A stretch of 64,000 nucleotides of DNA from Streptomyces hayashii (GCF_024539815.1 NZ_JAHHIU010000081.1:78874-142873); one strand, 5' to 3'; numbered from the stretch's first letter, positions 26,684 to 37,046 are shown. Notes: a model not told the origin generated them from the sequence alone. Numbers and translations: made by a program.

Positions 26684-27880
26684 ATGTTCGGATACCGCGT
26701 CCCCGCCCCCGACGAGGCGATGTTGATCTCGGGAGGCAGGCGCGGACTGGGGGGCGCGCCGTTCCGAGTGGTGACGGGGCACGGCAAGTTCGTGCTGCCG
26801 GTCTTCCGCAAGGTCCGGTTCCTCACCCTGTCCATGTGCGAGTCGGAGGTCACCGAGACCTGCGTGACCCGCCAGGGCATCGCGCTGCACGTCCGCGCGG
26901 TCATCGCCTTCAAGGTCGGCAACGACCACGAGAGCATCATCAACGCGGGCCAGCGGTTCCTCTCCGACCAGGAGCAGATGTCCGTGCTCACCGGCCGGAT
27001 CTTCGCCGGTCACCTGCGGGCCATCATCGGCTCGATGACGGTCGAGGAGATCGTCACCGAGCGGCAGAAGCTCGCCGCGGAGGTCCTGGACACCTCCAAG
27101 ACCGAGATGGCGAAGATCGGCCTGATCGTCGACTCACTGCAGATCCAGTCGATCGACGACGGCGACACCGGCTACATCGACGCGATGTCCGCGCCGCACA
27201 AGGCGGCCATCCAGCGGCAGGCTCAGATCGCGCAGGCCCAGGCGACCCAGACCGCGGCCGAGGCGCAGCAGGAGGCGGCCCGCAAGCAGGCCGAGTACGC
27301 CCGGCAGACCGCGGTCGTCAAGGCGGAGTACTCGGCCGAGGTGGACCGCGCCCAGGCGCAGGCCGCCCAGGCCGGACCGCTGGCCCAGGCCCACGCCCAG
27401 CAGGAGGTGCTGGCCGCCCAGACGGAGCTTGCCCAGCGCCAGGCCAAGCTGCGCCAGCAGCAGCTGGTGGCCGAGGTCGTGAAGCCCGCGGAGGCCGAGG
27501 CCGAGCGGGTCAGGATCCTCGCGGCCGCCGAGGCGCAGCGCATGAAGATCCAGGCGGAGGCAGCGGCCTCGTACGACCGGGTCGCGCTCGACCGGATGCT
27601 GATCGACCAGCTCCCGCAGATCGTGAAGGAGGCCGCCGGCGGCCTGGCCGGCGCCAACGTGAACGTCCTCAACGGCGCGGACGGCCTCGGCGAGATCGCC
27701 GCCGGCCTGGTGTCCCAGGGCCTGACGATCCTCGACTCGGTCCGCCAGAACCTGGGCAGCCAGGACTCCGACAGCGCCCGCCCGGCCGGCAACCGTTCCG
27801 AGAGCAAGGGCAACGGTCTGCTCCAGCTGCCCACCAGCAAGGAGAAGAAGTCGAACGACGGCCCCGTGGACGTCGACTAG
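26684..27880 (+). CDS. SPFH/flotillin-like protein
   Basis: This 398-residue protein has an SPFH/Band 7 domain at about residues 10-180 (FVLPVFRKVRFLTLSM, GIALHVRAVIAFKVGNDHES, ERQKLAAEVLDTSKTEMAKI). A long Ala/Gln/Glu-rich coiled coil follows at about 180-320 (KQAEYARQTAVVKAEYSAEV), then a flotillin-like C-terminus. There is no clear transmembrane helix, so membrane attachment is probably peripheral. Flotillins organise membrane microdomains. GAGGAG lies seven bases upstream of the ATG. The 270 bases after it hold nothing recognised. Confidence 0.88.
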   Translation: MFGYRVPAPDEAMLISGGRRGLGGAPFRVVTGHGKFVLPVFRKVRFLTLSMCESEVTETCVTRQGIALHVRAVIAFKVGNDHESIINAGQRFLSDQEQMSVLTGRIFAGHLRAIIGSMTVEEIVTERQKLAAEVLDTSKTEMAKIGLIVDSLQIQSIDDGDTGYIDAMSAPHKAAIQRQAQIAQAQATQTAAEAQQEAARKQAEYARQTAVVKAEYSAEVDRAQAQAAQAGPLAQAHAQQEVLAAQTELAQRQAKLRQQQLVAEVVKPAEAEAERVRILAAAEAQRMKIQAEAAASYDRVALDRMLIDQLPQIVKEAAGGLAGANVNVLNGADGLGEIAAGLVSQGLTILDSVRQNLGSQDSDSARPAGNRSESKGNGLLQLPTSKEKKSNDGPVDVD

Positions 27881-28151
27881 CGTCGGCGTCAACAGCGCCG
27901 ATCGGCGGATCGCCGGCGTCCGACACCTCGTCGTGAACCCATAGTCCAAGATCGTCCAAGGACGGTCCGCGCATGACCCGGGGCCGCCACCGGGGCGTCC
28001 GCGGACAGAAGGCGGAAAACCGGCGGCACGGCATCTCGGCCGCCGGCTCGGGATGGCGTCCGGGACGGTCGAACACGAGGGCGCCCAGAGCGTGTTGCGG
28101 GGCCGCGGGCCGTGCCCCAGCCGCGGGTGAAGGCGGCGGCCGGCGTTCGGA

Positions 28152-28751
28152 TCAGGACGGCGGAGCCGGGTCGCCGGGCCCGGGCGCCCCGGCGCGCAGT
28201 CCGTCCATGACGAGGTCGAAGAGCCGGGCGGCACGCGGCCGCCAGTCGTCCGTGGGCGCCATCTGCCACAGGCCTCCGATGGCGAGGATCAGGTCCTCGG
28301 GGGTCACGCCCGGCCTGATGGAGCCGGCCGCGTCGTTGGCGCGCAGAAGGAGCTCCGCGGCGTCGGTGACGGGGGTGTGCGCCGGTTTCGGGAGGCCGCC
28401 CGGCTTGCTGGTGGCGAGGCGGAACGCGTCGGCGAGACCGGCCTTGGTCATGGCGAACTCGGCCAGTCGGTCCATCCAGGCACGCAGTGCCTGGTCCGGC
28501 GGCAGCTGTGCGAGCAGCTGGACGGCGCTTTCGCCGACCTGGCGCATCTCGTGGCGGTAGATCTCCAGGACGAGGGCCTCGCGGTTGGGGAAGTTGCGGT
28601 AGAAGGTGCCCTGTCCCACGCCCGCCTTCCTGGCGATCGCGCTGAGCGGCGCGTCAGGGCACAGCGTCAGCTCGTTCAGGGCGACATCGAGGATGCGCTC
28701 ACGGTTGCGTTGTGCGTCCGAGCGCAGGGGCGCGGCCTTCTCGTGCTGCAC
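28152..28751 (-). CDS. TetR-family transcriptional repressor
   Basis: This 199-residue TetR regulator has an N-terminal helix-turn-helix (NRERILDVALNELTLCPDAP, SAIARKAGVGQGTFYRNFPN) and a helical ligand domain ending GVTPEDLILAIGGLWQM. The GTG start is preceded by GGAGAG. It is divergent from the aldehyde oxidoreductase operon, and two CGGAC-N4-GTCCG operators lie between them. It is therefore the probable repressor of itself and of that operon, released by an aldehyde or aromatic ligand (inference). Confidence 0.92.
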   Translation of the reverse strand: MQHEKAAPLRSDAQRNRERILDVALNELTLCPDAPLSAIARKAGVGQGTFYRNFPNREALVLEIYRHEMRQVGESAVQLLAQLPPDQALRAWMDRLAEFAMTKAGLADAFRLATSKPGGLPKPAHTPVTDAAELLLRANDAAGSIRPGVTPEDLILAIGGLWQMAPTDDWRPRAARLFDLVMDGLRAGAPGPGDPAPPS

Positions 28752-28793
28752 TCGACTCTCCTCGGGGTGCGCGGAAACCCCACCCTTGCTAAG

Positions 28794-28837
28794 CGGACAG
28801 CTGTCCGTTACGTTTGCCGACAGCGGACGACTGTCCG
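28794..28837. promoter_or_regulatory. Twin TetR operators in the divergent promoter region
   Basis: CGGACAGCTGTCCG at 28794-28807 is a perfect 14-bp palindrome. CGGACGACTGTCCG at 28824-28837 has the same half-sites, CGGAC-N4-GTCCG. Their centres are 30 bases apart, close to three helical turns, so two repressor dimers would bind the same DNA face. They lie about 45 bases upstream of tetR and 160 bases upstream of the oxidoreductase operon. Confidence 0.75.
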
Positions 28838-28997
28838 GTTGGGTTCACGATAGCCCCGGCCGGACCCGCGCGGGAGTCCGCGTTCACCTCGGCGCCGTCC
28901 CCGCGCGCCCACCCCGCTTCCCATCGACGACGTACTCGGCAGTCGCCAGGCACCGGCGATCGCCGCCCAGTTATCCGGCAGTGCGAAAGAAGCTCTC

Positions 28998-29572
28998 ATG
29001 GCCTTACCGACGTCCAGCGTCATCACCTTGCACATCAACGGCGAGCGGCACACGCTCCCCGTCGACCACCGCACCACCCTGCTCGACGCGCTCCGCGAGC
29101 GGCTCGATCTCACCGGCGCCAAGAAGGGCTGCGACCAGGGGCAGTGCGGAGCCTGCACCGTGCTGGTCGACGGCCGCAGAACCGTGGCCTGTCTCCAGTT
29201 CGCGGTCGCGGCCGAAGGGCGTGAGATCACCACCATCGAGGGCGTGGCCGACGGCGAACGCCTGCATCCGGTGCAGCAGGCGTTCCTCGATCTCGACGGC
29301 TACCAGTGCGGCTACTGCACGCCCGGACAGATCTGTTCGGCGATCGGCGTGCTCGCGGAGCACGCCGCCGGCTGGCCGAGCGCCGCCACGGCCGACGTAC
29401 GGCCCTCGGCCGGACCGCCGCCGCTGACCGCCGACGAGATCCGTGAACGCATGAGCGGCAACCTGTGCCGTTGCGCCGCCTACACCTCGATCGTCGAGGC
29501 CGTCGCCAGTGCCGCGGAATCCGGGCCCGCGGCGCGCTCGGGCGCCCGACCGGAAGCCAAGGAGCCTGCGGC

Positions 29573-29576
<4 letters not shown>
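28998..29576 (+). CDS. Aldehyde oxidoreductase [2Fe-2S] subunit (PaoA/YagT-like)
   Basis: This 192-residue iron-sulphur subunit belongs to a molybdenum hydroxylase. The plant-ferredoxin-like cluster ligands are Cys45, 50, 53 and 65 (GCDQGQCGACTVLV, VACLQ). The second cluster uses Cys104, 107, 157 and 159 (YQCGYCTPGQ, NLCRCAAY). It passes electrons from the molybdenum site to FAD. Its stop overlaps the next start (ATGA). The subunit order small-medium-large plus an XdhC-like chaperone matches E. coli paoABCD; no twin-arginine signal is evident, so a cytoplasmic location is likely. Confidence 0.92.
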
Positions 29577-30561
<985 letters not shown>

Positions 30562-30565
<4 letters not shown>

Positions 30566-32685
30566 CGGCCGAGGCGCCCCTCGCGCCCGCCCGCGCCGTC
30601 GGCGCCGAGCACGTCCGCGTGGAGGGACGGGACAAGGTCACCGGCGCGGCCCGTTACGCGGGCGAGGTGCCCTTCGCCGAACTCGCCCACGGCTGGCTCG
30701 TGCTGTCCACCGTGGCACGGGGCCGGATCACGGACGTCGAAGCGGAAGCCGTCCTCGCGATGCCGGGCGTCGTGTGCGTGCTGGACCATCGCAACGCCTC
30801 GCCGCTGAAGACCGACTACGTGGGAATGCTGGGCACCGGCCCGGACCCGACGTGCGCGGTCTTCCAGAACGACCGGGTACCCCATCTGGGCTGGCCCGTG
30901 GCGCTGGTGGTCGCCGAGACGTCCGAGCAGGCGCGCGAGGCCGCCGAGTCCCTGGTCGTCCGCTACGAACAGGTTCCGCACGACGTCGGCTTCACCGGCG
31001 ACCACCCCGATGCCCACCCGTCCGACGGCCATATGCCCGCCGTGACGGACAAGGGCGACCTGGAGGCCGAACTCGCCGCCTCCGCCGTCGTCGTGGAGGC
31101 CACGTACACCACCCCGGAAGAACACCACCACCCCATGGAGCCCCATGCGGCCACCGCCCGCTGGGAGGCCGACCGGCTGGAGGTGATCGACTCCAACCAG
31201 GGCGCCACCTGGGTCGTCGCGGAACTCGCGAACCTCTTCGGGCTCGATCCCGCGTCGGTGCGGGTGCGTTCGGAGCACGTCGGCGGCGGCTTCGGCAGCA
31301 AGGGCGTGCGCGCCCACCAGGTCGCCGCCGTGATGGCGTCCAGGATGATCGGGCGTCCGGTGCGCGTGGTCATGACGCGCCGTCAGATGTTCACGCTGGC
31401 CGGGCACCGCAGCCCCACGATCCAGCGGGTCAGGCTCGGGGCGGACGCCGACGGGCGGCTGCGCGCACTGGACCACCGCTCGCTCAGCCGCACCTCCACC
31501 GTGTTCGAGTTCGTCGAGCCGAGCGCCGGCGTGGCCCGGGTGATGTACGACGCCGACGCGCACCACACGGAGAACCGGGTCGTACCCCTCGACGTGCCCA
31601 CCCCCACCTGGATGCGCGCTCCGGGCGAGGCGCCGGGCTCCTTCGCACTGGAAGCCGCGCTCGACGAACTCGCCCACGCGTGCGGCATCGACCCCGTGGA
31701 GCTGCGGTTGCGCAACGACCCCGACCGGGGGCCGGTCTCCGGTCTCCCGTTCGCCGGACGCAATCTGCGCGCGTGCTTCGAGGAGGGCGCCCGCCGTTTC
31801 GGCTGGGACCGGCGCGACCCGCGGCCCGGGGTGCGGCGCGAGGGGCGCTGGCTTCTCGGCACCGGCACCGCGGCGGCCTCCTTCGGCGCGGGAGCCGCGC
31901 CGTCCACGGCCTCGATCACCGCCGAGGCGGACGGCCGCTTCACCGTACGGATCTCGGCGGCGGACATCGGCACCGGGGCGCGGACCGCCCTCACGCTGGT
32001 GGCCGCGGACGCCCTGGACGTTGCGCCGGTACGCGTACAGGTGCACATCGGCGACAGCGCCTTCGGGCCCGCGATGATCGCGGGCGGCTCCATGGGCACG
32101 CGGTCCTGGGCATGGGCCGTCATGGCCGCCGCGCGCGACCTGCGCGACCGGCTCGTGCCGGGCGCCGCGATCCCCGCCGAAGGAGTCACCGCGCGCTCGG
32201 ACACGACCGCGGCGATCGCCGCGCTCGCGCAGAAGGAACGGCACTCCTTCGGCGCGCAGTTCGCGGAGGTCGCCGTCGACACCGGCACCGGCGAGGTCCG
32301 CGTGCGGCGCATGCTCGGCGTGTTCGCGGCGGGGCGCATCGTCAATCCCCTCACGGCTCGCGGCCAGTTCACCGGCGGGATGATCTGGGGCATCTCCATG
32401 GCCCTGCACGAGGAGGCCGCGCGCGACGAGGCCTCCGGCGGGCCCGTCGGAGCGGATCTCGCGGGCTACCACGTGGCCACGCACGCCGACGTTCCGCGCG
32501 TCGAGGCGCACTGGGTGGCCGACGACGACCCCGAGGACCCGGTCGGCATCAAGGGGATCGGCGAGATCGGCATCGTCGGCGCGGCCGCCGCCGTCGCCAA
32601 CGCGGTGTGGCACGCGACCGGTGTACGTCACCGCAGCCTGCCCATCCGCCCCGACCGCGTCCTGACGGGCGGCCCGGATGCTTGA
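30562..32685 (+). CDS. Aldehyde oxidoreductase molybdopterin-binding subunit (PaoC/YagR-like)
   Basis: This 707-residue catalytic subunit begins with the typical VEGRDKVTGAARYAGEVP. The molybdenum-cofactor segments include HVGGGFGSKGVRAHQ, WMRAPGEAPGSFALEAALDE and GGSMGTRSWAWA. The base-catalyst Glu lies in the C-terminal KGIGEIGIVGAAAAVANAV. It hydroxylates aldehydes to acids, using water. ATGA couples it to the FAD subunit, and the last eight bases overlap the XdhC-like gene. The combined operon should detoxify aldehydes, probably aromatic (family knowledge). Confidence 0.9.
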
Positions 32686-33799
32686 CCTCGCGCCCGAGCT
32701 CGGCGCCTGGCTGGCCGAGGGCCGCGAGGCCGCCGTCGCGACCGTCGTGTCGGTCGGCGGCAGCGCGCCCCGCGGTCCCGGCGCCGCCCTCGCCGTCGAC
32801 GGGCGGGGAACCGTCATCGGGTCGGTGTCCGGCGGCTGCGTGGAGGCTTCCGTGTACGAGCTGTGCGCGCGGGCCCTGGAGACCGGCGACAGCGTGCTCG
32901 AACGCTTCGGCTACAGCGACGAGGACGCCTTCGCCGTGGGGCTCACGTGCGGCGGGGTCCTCGACGTCCTGGTCACCCCGCTCACGTCGGACGGTCCGGT
33001 CGGCGCGCTGCTGCGCTCCGCCCTGGAGACCGGCGCGCGTGGCGAACCGGTGGCGCTCGTCCGGGTCGTCCGCGGTCCCGCGGCCCTGCTCGGCGCCGCG
33101 CTGCTCGTGCACGCCGACGGCTCCCGGGAGGGCGCACTCGGCGGGCACGAGGACCTCGACCGGGCGGCCGCCGCCCAGGGCCTGGCCGCGCTGGACACGG
33201 GCCGCACCGACACGGTCGAGCTGTCGCCGGACGGTTCGCACTGTCCCGGCGGCCTCACCCTGCTCGTGGAGCCGAGCGTGCCGCCGCCGCGGATGATCGT
33301 CTTCGGCGCCGTCGACTTCGCGGCGGCCCTGGTGCGCGCAGCCAAGTTCCTCGGCTATCACGTGACGGTGTGCGACGCCCGGCCCGTCTTCACCACGCCG
33401 GAGCGTTTTCCCGAGGCCGACGAGGTCGTCGTGGACTGGCCGCACCGCTATCTGCGGAGCACCCGGACGGACACACGCACCGTGGTGTGCGTGCTCACCC
33501 ACGACGCCAAGTTCGACGTCCCGCTGCTGGAGGTCGCGCTGCGGTTGCCGGTGTCGTTCGTGGGTGCGATGGGCTCGCACCGCACCCACGCCGACCGGGA
33601 CCGGCGACTGCGCGACATCGGTCTGGGGGAGCACGAGCTGGCCCGGCTGCGGTCGCCCATCGGGCTGGACCTCGGGGGGCGTACGCCCGAGGAGACCGCG
33701 CTGTCGATCACGGCGGAGATCGTCGCGGCCCGCCGGGGCGGGACGGGCCTGCCGTTGACCGGTTCGGACCGGCCGATCCATCACCGCCACTCGGCCTGA
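32678..33799 (+). CDS. XdhC/PaoD-like molybdenum cofactor insertion chaperone
   Basis: This 373-residue XdhC-family protein binds, sulphurates and hands the molybdenum cofactor to the large subunit. The N-terminal XdhC region has ATVVSVGGSAPRGPGAALAV and GSVSGGCVEASVYELC; the C-terminal Rossmann-like domain has IVFGAVDFAAALVRAAKFLG and FVGAMGSHRTHADRDRRL. The usual GAGHVA glycine loop reads FGAVDFA here. It overlaps the large subunit by eight bases and ends the operon, just before a 15-bp hairpin. Confidence 0.9.
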   Translation: MLDLAPELGAWLAEGREAAVATVVSVGGSAPRGPGAALAVDGRGTVIGSVSGGCVEASVYELCARALETGDSVLERFGYSDEDAFAVGLTCGGVLDVLVTPLTSDGPVGALLRSALETGARGEPVALVRVVRGPAALLGAALLVHADGSREGALGGHEDLDRAAAAQGLAALDTGRTDTVELSPDGSHCPGGLTLLVEPSVPPPRMIVFGAVDFAAALVRAAKFLGYHVTVCDARPVFTTPERFPEADEVVVDWPHRYLRSTRTDTRTVVCVLTHDAKFDVPLLEVALRLPVSFVGAMGSHRTHADRDRRLRDIGLGEHELARLRSPIGLDLGGRTPEETALSITAEIVAARRGGTGLPLTGSDRPIHHRHSA

Positions 33800-33811
33800 G
33801 CCACCGGCGGC

Positions 33812-33849
33812 CCCGCGCGCTCGGGGAAAGCGAACCCCGAGCGCGCGGG
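33812..33849 (+). terminator. Terminator of the aldehyde oxidoreductase operon
   Basis: CCCGCGCGCTCGGGG at 33812-33826 pairs perfectly with 33835-33849 around the loop AAAGCGAA. It begins 12 bases past the XdhC-like stop. Confidence 0.8.
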
Positions 33850-34017
33850 ACGTCGCCGGCGGGGGCGCGTCGCGAACACGAAGGCTGACGAAGGCCGCGT
33901 CGGACACACCGTCGTACAGGGGAGACGGGCCCCGCCGGTCGCCGGTCGCCGATCCCGAACGCGGCACACGGCCCGGACCCGGCTCTCGGCCCGGACACGG
34001 CACACGGCACTCAGCAC

Positions 34018-34290
34018 TCAGCGGACACGGCGGATACGGATCGGGCCTCGGGCCGTCGTCGGCTCGACGGGACGACCGGCCTGGGTGATCTCCACCTCGC
34101 CGGCCGCGACCAGGCGACCGGCCGCGCGGCGAGCAGGCTCCATGAGCTCGCGCCAACCGTCGTCCTCCCCCTCGTACACCGCCCGTGCGGCGTCCGAGGG
34201 GCAGATCGTCTTGGCGAGGCCGCGGCGTTCGAGCAACTCCAAGATCGCTTGCTCCAAGCGCCGGCCCGTCTGCCGATCGCTCTGGCTCAC
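34018..34290 (-). CDS. DUF3253-like small protein
   Basis: This protein of about 90 residues resembles DUF3253 proteins: LEQAILELLERRGLAKTICP, SDAARAVYEGEDDGWRELME, PARRAAGRLVAAGEVEITQA, ending GPIRIRRVR. The fold is predicted to be a winged-helix-like domain. The GTG at 34290 gives the family's usual length; there is no strong ribosome site, and the reading frame continues upstream through low-quality sequence. It is divergent from the gene at 34400. Function unknown. Confidence 0.7.
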   Translation of the reverse strand: MSQSDRQTGRRLEQAILELLERRGLAKTICPSDAARAVYEGEDDGWRELMEPARRAAGRLVAAGEVEITQAGRPVEPTTARGPIRIRRVR

Positions 34291-34372
34291 CAGGCCAGTA
34301 TCACCCGGACGGTACGACGAGGCCACGCTCACCTCGGCGTCACGCGGGCTGGAGCGTGCAGTGCCCATGCGC

Positions 34373-34386
34373 GGGTCGATCGACCC
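34373..34386. promoter_or_regulatory. 14-bp palindrome before the gene at 34400
   Basis: GGGTCGATCGACCC is a perfect palindrome ending 13 bases before the ATG at 34400, in the divergent promoter region shared with the DUF3253-like gene. It could be an operator. The regulator is not known. Confidence 0.4.
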
Positions 34387-34399
34387 GTATCGTCCAGTC

Positions 34400-34777
34400 A
34401 TGGACACCGCCGCTCCTCCCCGCGTCCTGGTCATCGGCCTCGATCCGTATCGGGTGCCCGGGCCGTGGGACCCCGAACCGGTCGCCCGAGCGATCGAGGC
34501 GGGACTGGCCGAATTCGCCGAACACGGCGTGGCCGTGGAGACCTGCCTGATCGGCCTCGACGGAAGTGACGACGTCGAAGAGGTCGTCGGGGACGCTCTG
34601 CGAGCCCACTCCTGGGAGTGCGTCACCATCGGCGGGGGCCTGCGGCACTCGGACGACCAGGTCGAACTCCTCGAACTCGTGGTCAACCTGGTCAGGCTGC
34701 ACGCACCGGACGCAGCCCTCGCGTTCAACAGCACCCCGGCGGGCACCTACGCGGCCGCAGCCCGCTGGATCTCATGA
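34400..34777 (+). CDS. Conserved hypothetical protein
   Basis: This 125-residue protein has alternating strands and helices: PRVLVIGLDPYRVPGPWDPE, EAGLAEFAEHGVAVETCLIG, WECVTIGGGLRHSDDQVELL and DAALAFNSTPAGTYAAAARW. The pattern suggests a small Rossmann-like fold without a recognisable cofactor motif. It was not assigned to a family. The ATG at 34400 is far inside a longer frame that begins at 34085, but the extension is antisense to the DUF3253-like gene and is rejected. A palindrome lies just upstream. Confidence 0.7.
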   Translation: MDTAAPPRVLVIGLDPYRVPGPWDPEPVARAIEAGLAEFAEHGVAVETCLIGLDGSDDVEEVVGDALRAHSWECVTIGGGLRHSDDQVELLELVVNLVRLHAPDAALAFNSTPAGTYAAAARWIS

Positions 34778-34950
34778 CGACCACCGCCCGAGCGGCTCGG
34801 GCGACCACCTGTGCTGCCTGAGCAGCCCCTCCCGACTCGCCTCGGGACGGGCGGGCAGGAGCTCTCCGAAGCCGCCGGCGTGTCCGTCCCGTCGCGCCTA
34901 CCCTGTCGATCCCGTCCGAGGACGGCGACGCGACGGCACTGCGAGCTATT

Positions 34951-34963
34951 TTGCACTATGCAA
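34951..34963. promoter_or_regulatory. TTGC-N5-GCAA dyad, candidate MarR site
   Basis: TTGCACTATGCAA (TTGC-N5-GCAA, extended by AT-rich flanks) lies about 50 bases before the zinc-ribbon gene. The same 13-base architecture occurs at 36007-36019 directly upstream of the nearby marR gene, so both may be bound by that regulator. Confidence 0.55.
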
Positions 34964-35012
34964 TAATGGGTAGGTGAGCACCCGAAGGCCCGATCGCCCT
35001 GAGGAGGCGCCC

Positions 35013-35258
35013 ATGCCCACAGATCACGTCCGGCGCGCATACTCGTTCGTCTGTCTCGACTGCGGCCACGGGTGGGAGGCCACGTACGACATCGACGTGA
35101 CCGTGGACGAGTACGCCCGGATCAAGGCCGCCTACCGGCTGAACGGCGAACACGTGCCCTCCCCCTTGCAGTCGCCGCAGTGCCCGGCCTGCGAGAGGCA
35201 CAAGGTGCGCATCATGCGTCCGGGCCGCGTCGCGGGGGCGCACGCGTACGAACGGTGA
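35013..35258 (+). CDS. Small zinc-ribbon protein
   Basis: This 81-residue protein has two Cys pairs, CLDCGHGWEATYD near residue 15 and CPACERHK near residue 60, the layout of a zinc ribbon. The region between them is YARIKAAYRLNGEHVPSP. GAGGAGG at 35001-35007 fixes the ATG at 35013; the in-frame GTG at 34974 has no such site. Zinc ribbons bind nucleic acid or protein partners, and no more specific role can be given. A MarR-type dyad lies upstream. Confidence 0.78.
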   Translation: MPTDHVRRAYSFVCLDCGHGWEATYDIDVTVDEYARIKAAYRLNGEHVPSPLQSPQCPACERHKVRIMRPGRVAGAHAYER

Positions 35259-35328
35259 CCTGCGCCGCAGCGATCCGTACCCCCGTCGACGGGGAAGCGG
35301 GGCGGGAGGGCGCGACTCCGTCACCAGC

Positions 35329-35949
35329 TCACGTGCCTTCGTGAGCTGTGCGCCGCTTCGCAGGGTCCGGGACGTCGCTCGGCCGCACCACCCGGTTGAG
35401 CGGATCGTCGAGGCCGCCGACCCGGCGCGCCTCGTCGAACGGATCCACGGCGATCTCGTCCGCCGCCGAGACGAGATCCCTCAGCGCGGGCACGAGGGCG
35501 GCACGCGTCGTGGCCGGCAGCCGCACGACCAGTGACCGGATCTCGGCCCGCCGATGCTCCATCACCCGGCACACGAGCGTCCGGCCGGCGGGGGTGAGAC
35601 TCAGGATCACCTCGCGACGGTTGCCGGGGTTGGCCCGGCGGTCCAGGAGCTCCAGGGATTCCAGCCGTTCGGCCATGCGCAGAGCGGTGGACGGATTGAC
35701 CCCGAGGGTCGCGGCCAGCGCGACCAGTTTGACCGGTCCGCAGGCGTCCAGGACGGCCAGCGCCCGCAATTGAGGCAGCGTCAGAGATCCGTCGGTCGAG
35801 GCGAGCGCGCGTGCGGACACCGCCATCAGGAGCCGGGAGGCGGCCATGACGGCGACGGTGACCTCCTCGGCCTCTCGATCGAGTTCAGGCCCGGCGGAGG
35901 ACGCCCCGTCGGACGCCGCCCGCCCCGCTTCGGTACCCCGCTGCGTCAT
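35329..35949 (-). CDS. MarR-family transcriptional regulator
   Basis: This 206-residue MarR regulator has a helical N-terminus, then the winged helix TLPQLRALAVLDACGPVKLV, LGVNPSTALRMAERLESLEL and the wing NRREVILSLTPAGRTLV. A C-terminal dimerisation helix and a charged 40-residue tail follow. The ATG at 35949 has GAGG about ten bases upstream; the longer frame to the TTG at 36003 has no ribosome site. A TTGC-N5-GCAA dyad lies 58 bases upstream of the ATG, and a second copy precedes the zinc-ribbon gene on the other side. Confidence 0.9.
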   Translation of the reverse strand: MTQRGTEAGRAASDGASSAGPELDREAEEVTVAVMAASRLLMAVSARALASTDGSLTLPQLRALAVLDACGPVKLVALAATLGVNPSTALRMAERLESLELLDRRANPGNRREVILSLTPAGRTLVCRVMEHRRAEIRSLVVRLPATTRAALVPALRDLVSAADEIAVDPFDEARRVGGLDDPLNRVVRPSDVPDPAKRRTAHEGT

Positions 35950-36006
35950 GAACCCGTGCACCTCGCCGCCGTCCCGGACCGGACACCCCGCTCCACTCGG
36001 CAATCA

Positions 36007-36019
36007 TTGCAGACGGCAA
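36007..36019. promoter_or_regulatory. TTGC-N5-GCAA dyad upstream of marR
   Basis: TTGCAGACGGCAA has half-sites TTGC and GCAA five bases apart, the same spacing as the site at 34951-34963. Its position relative to the marR start suits autorepression. Confidence 0.55.
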
Positions 36020-36246
36020 ACATGGACGGGCCGCCCGGCGGGTTGGCGGTCCGGCCACCGCCTTGCCGGCTGAGGAGGCGGCGCCTACGAACCGGGGCGC
36101 GAGCGCCGTCGGTCACGTTTACGTAGTTTCCCCGATGCCGGCGGCCCAGGATTCCGGGATCGTGATCGTGCGCCTCTGCCCGCACCTGTTGCTGGCCGCC
36201 CCATCGGGGGGAAGCGGGCGGCGCGGCACAGCGGAAGGGCATGCGC

Positions 36247-36921
36247 ATGACCATACGACCATCGGACGACGCCTCGCCCACGGACCCGTCGGACGAAGCG
36301 GACCTCCCCTGGGTGACCGTCAGACCCGACAACGGGCCCACCAAGGCCCTGCTCCTGAAGGGGTCGCCCATCATCGCCATCGGGGCGCTGCGCATCGGTC
36401 TCCTGATGGCCAGGGGACGCGGCAACTCGGCGGGGTCCGGCACGACGGGTCTGGTGGTCGGGATCCTGGCGGTCGTGTTCCCGCTGCTCTGGGTCGGCGT
36501 GCTCAGCGGCCTCCGCTGGGCCAACGCCGGCATCCGCCTGGAGGACGGTTTCCTGACGGTGCGCGACCGCTGGAACCGCAAGGTACTGCACGCGCCCGTG
36601 TCCTCCCTGACCGGGCTGCACACGGTCAAGCCACCCATCGACGGCCCGCACAAGAACCGGATCGTCATCACCTCAGGAACCCATCGGCCCGTGGTCATCG
36701 ATCCCCGGTTCTGGGACGCTGAAGGGCTCCGGGAGCTCTGGCAGGACCTGCGCCTTCCGTTCCAGGACCACGGCTTCCTCACCTGGCCTCTGCTCAGGAA
36801 GCGTTTCCCCGGCATACCCACGCCGTGGCGTCACGTCCACATCGTCCTGTCGACCATCCTGCTGGTGCTCGGCTGCATCGCCTACGTCGCCTTCGTGGTG
36901 AACCTGCCCTTCTTCCTGTGA
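36247..36921 (+). CDS. PH-domain-like membrane protein
   Basis: This 224-residue protein has two hydrophobic segments near residues 38-85 (LVVGILAVVFPLLWVGVLSG), a bacterial PH-like domain at about 90-175 (WANAGIRLEDGFLTVRDRWN, RKVLHAPVSSLTGLHTV, RIVITSGTHRPVVIDPRFW), and a third membrane helix at the C-terminus (IVLSTILLVLGCIAYVAFVV). The ATG at 36247 has GGAAGG eight bases upstream, better than the ATG at 36241. Function unknown; PH-like membrane proteins may sense envelope state. Confidence 0.72.
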   Translation: MTIRPSDDASPTDPSDEADLPWVTVRPDNGPTKALLLKGSPIIAIGALRIGLLMARGRGNSAGSGTTGLVVGILAVVFPLLWVGVLSGLRWANAGIRLEDGFLTVRDRWNRKVLHAPVSSLTGLHTVKPPIDGPHKNRIVITSGTHRPVVIDPRFWDAEGLRELWQDLRLPFQDHGFLTWPLLRKRFPGIPTPWRHVHIVLSTILLVLGCIAYVAFVVNLPFFL

Positions 36922-37046
36922 GCGGCCGGCCGGATACGGCGACGGTGGGGCCAGGCGGGCCGAGCCGGCGCGTGGTGCACGCCCCTGGCGGCGGCCGGCG
37001 GCCGAGTGCGGTGTGACAGCGGCGAGGGTCCTGGCGTGGCGGAAGT

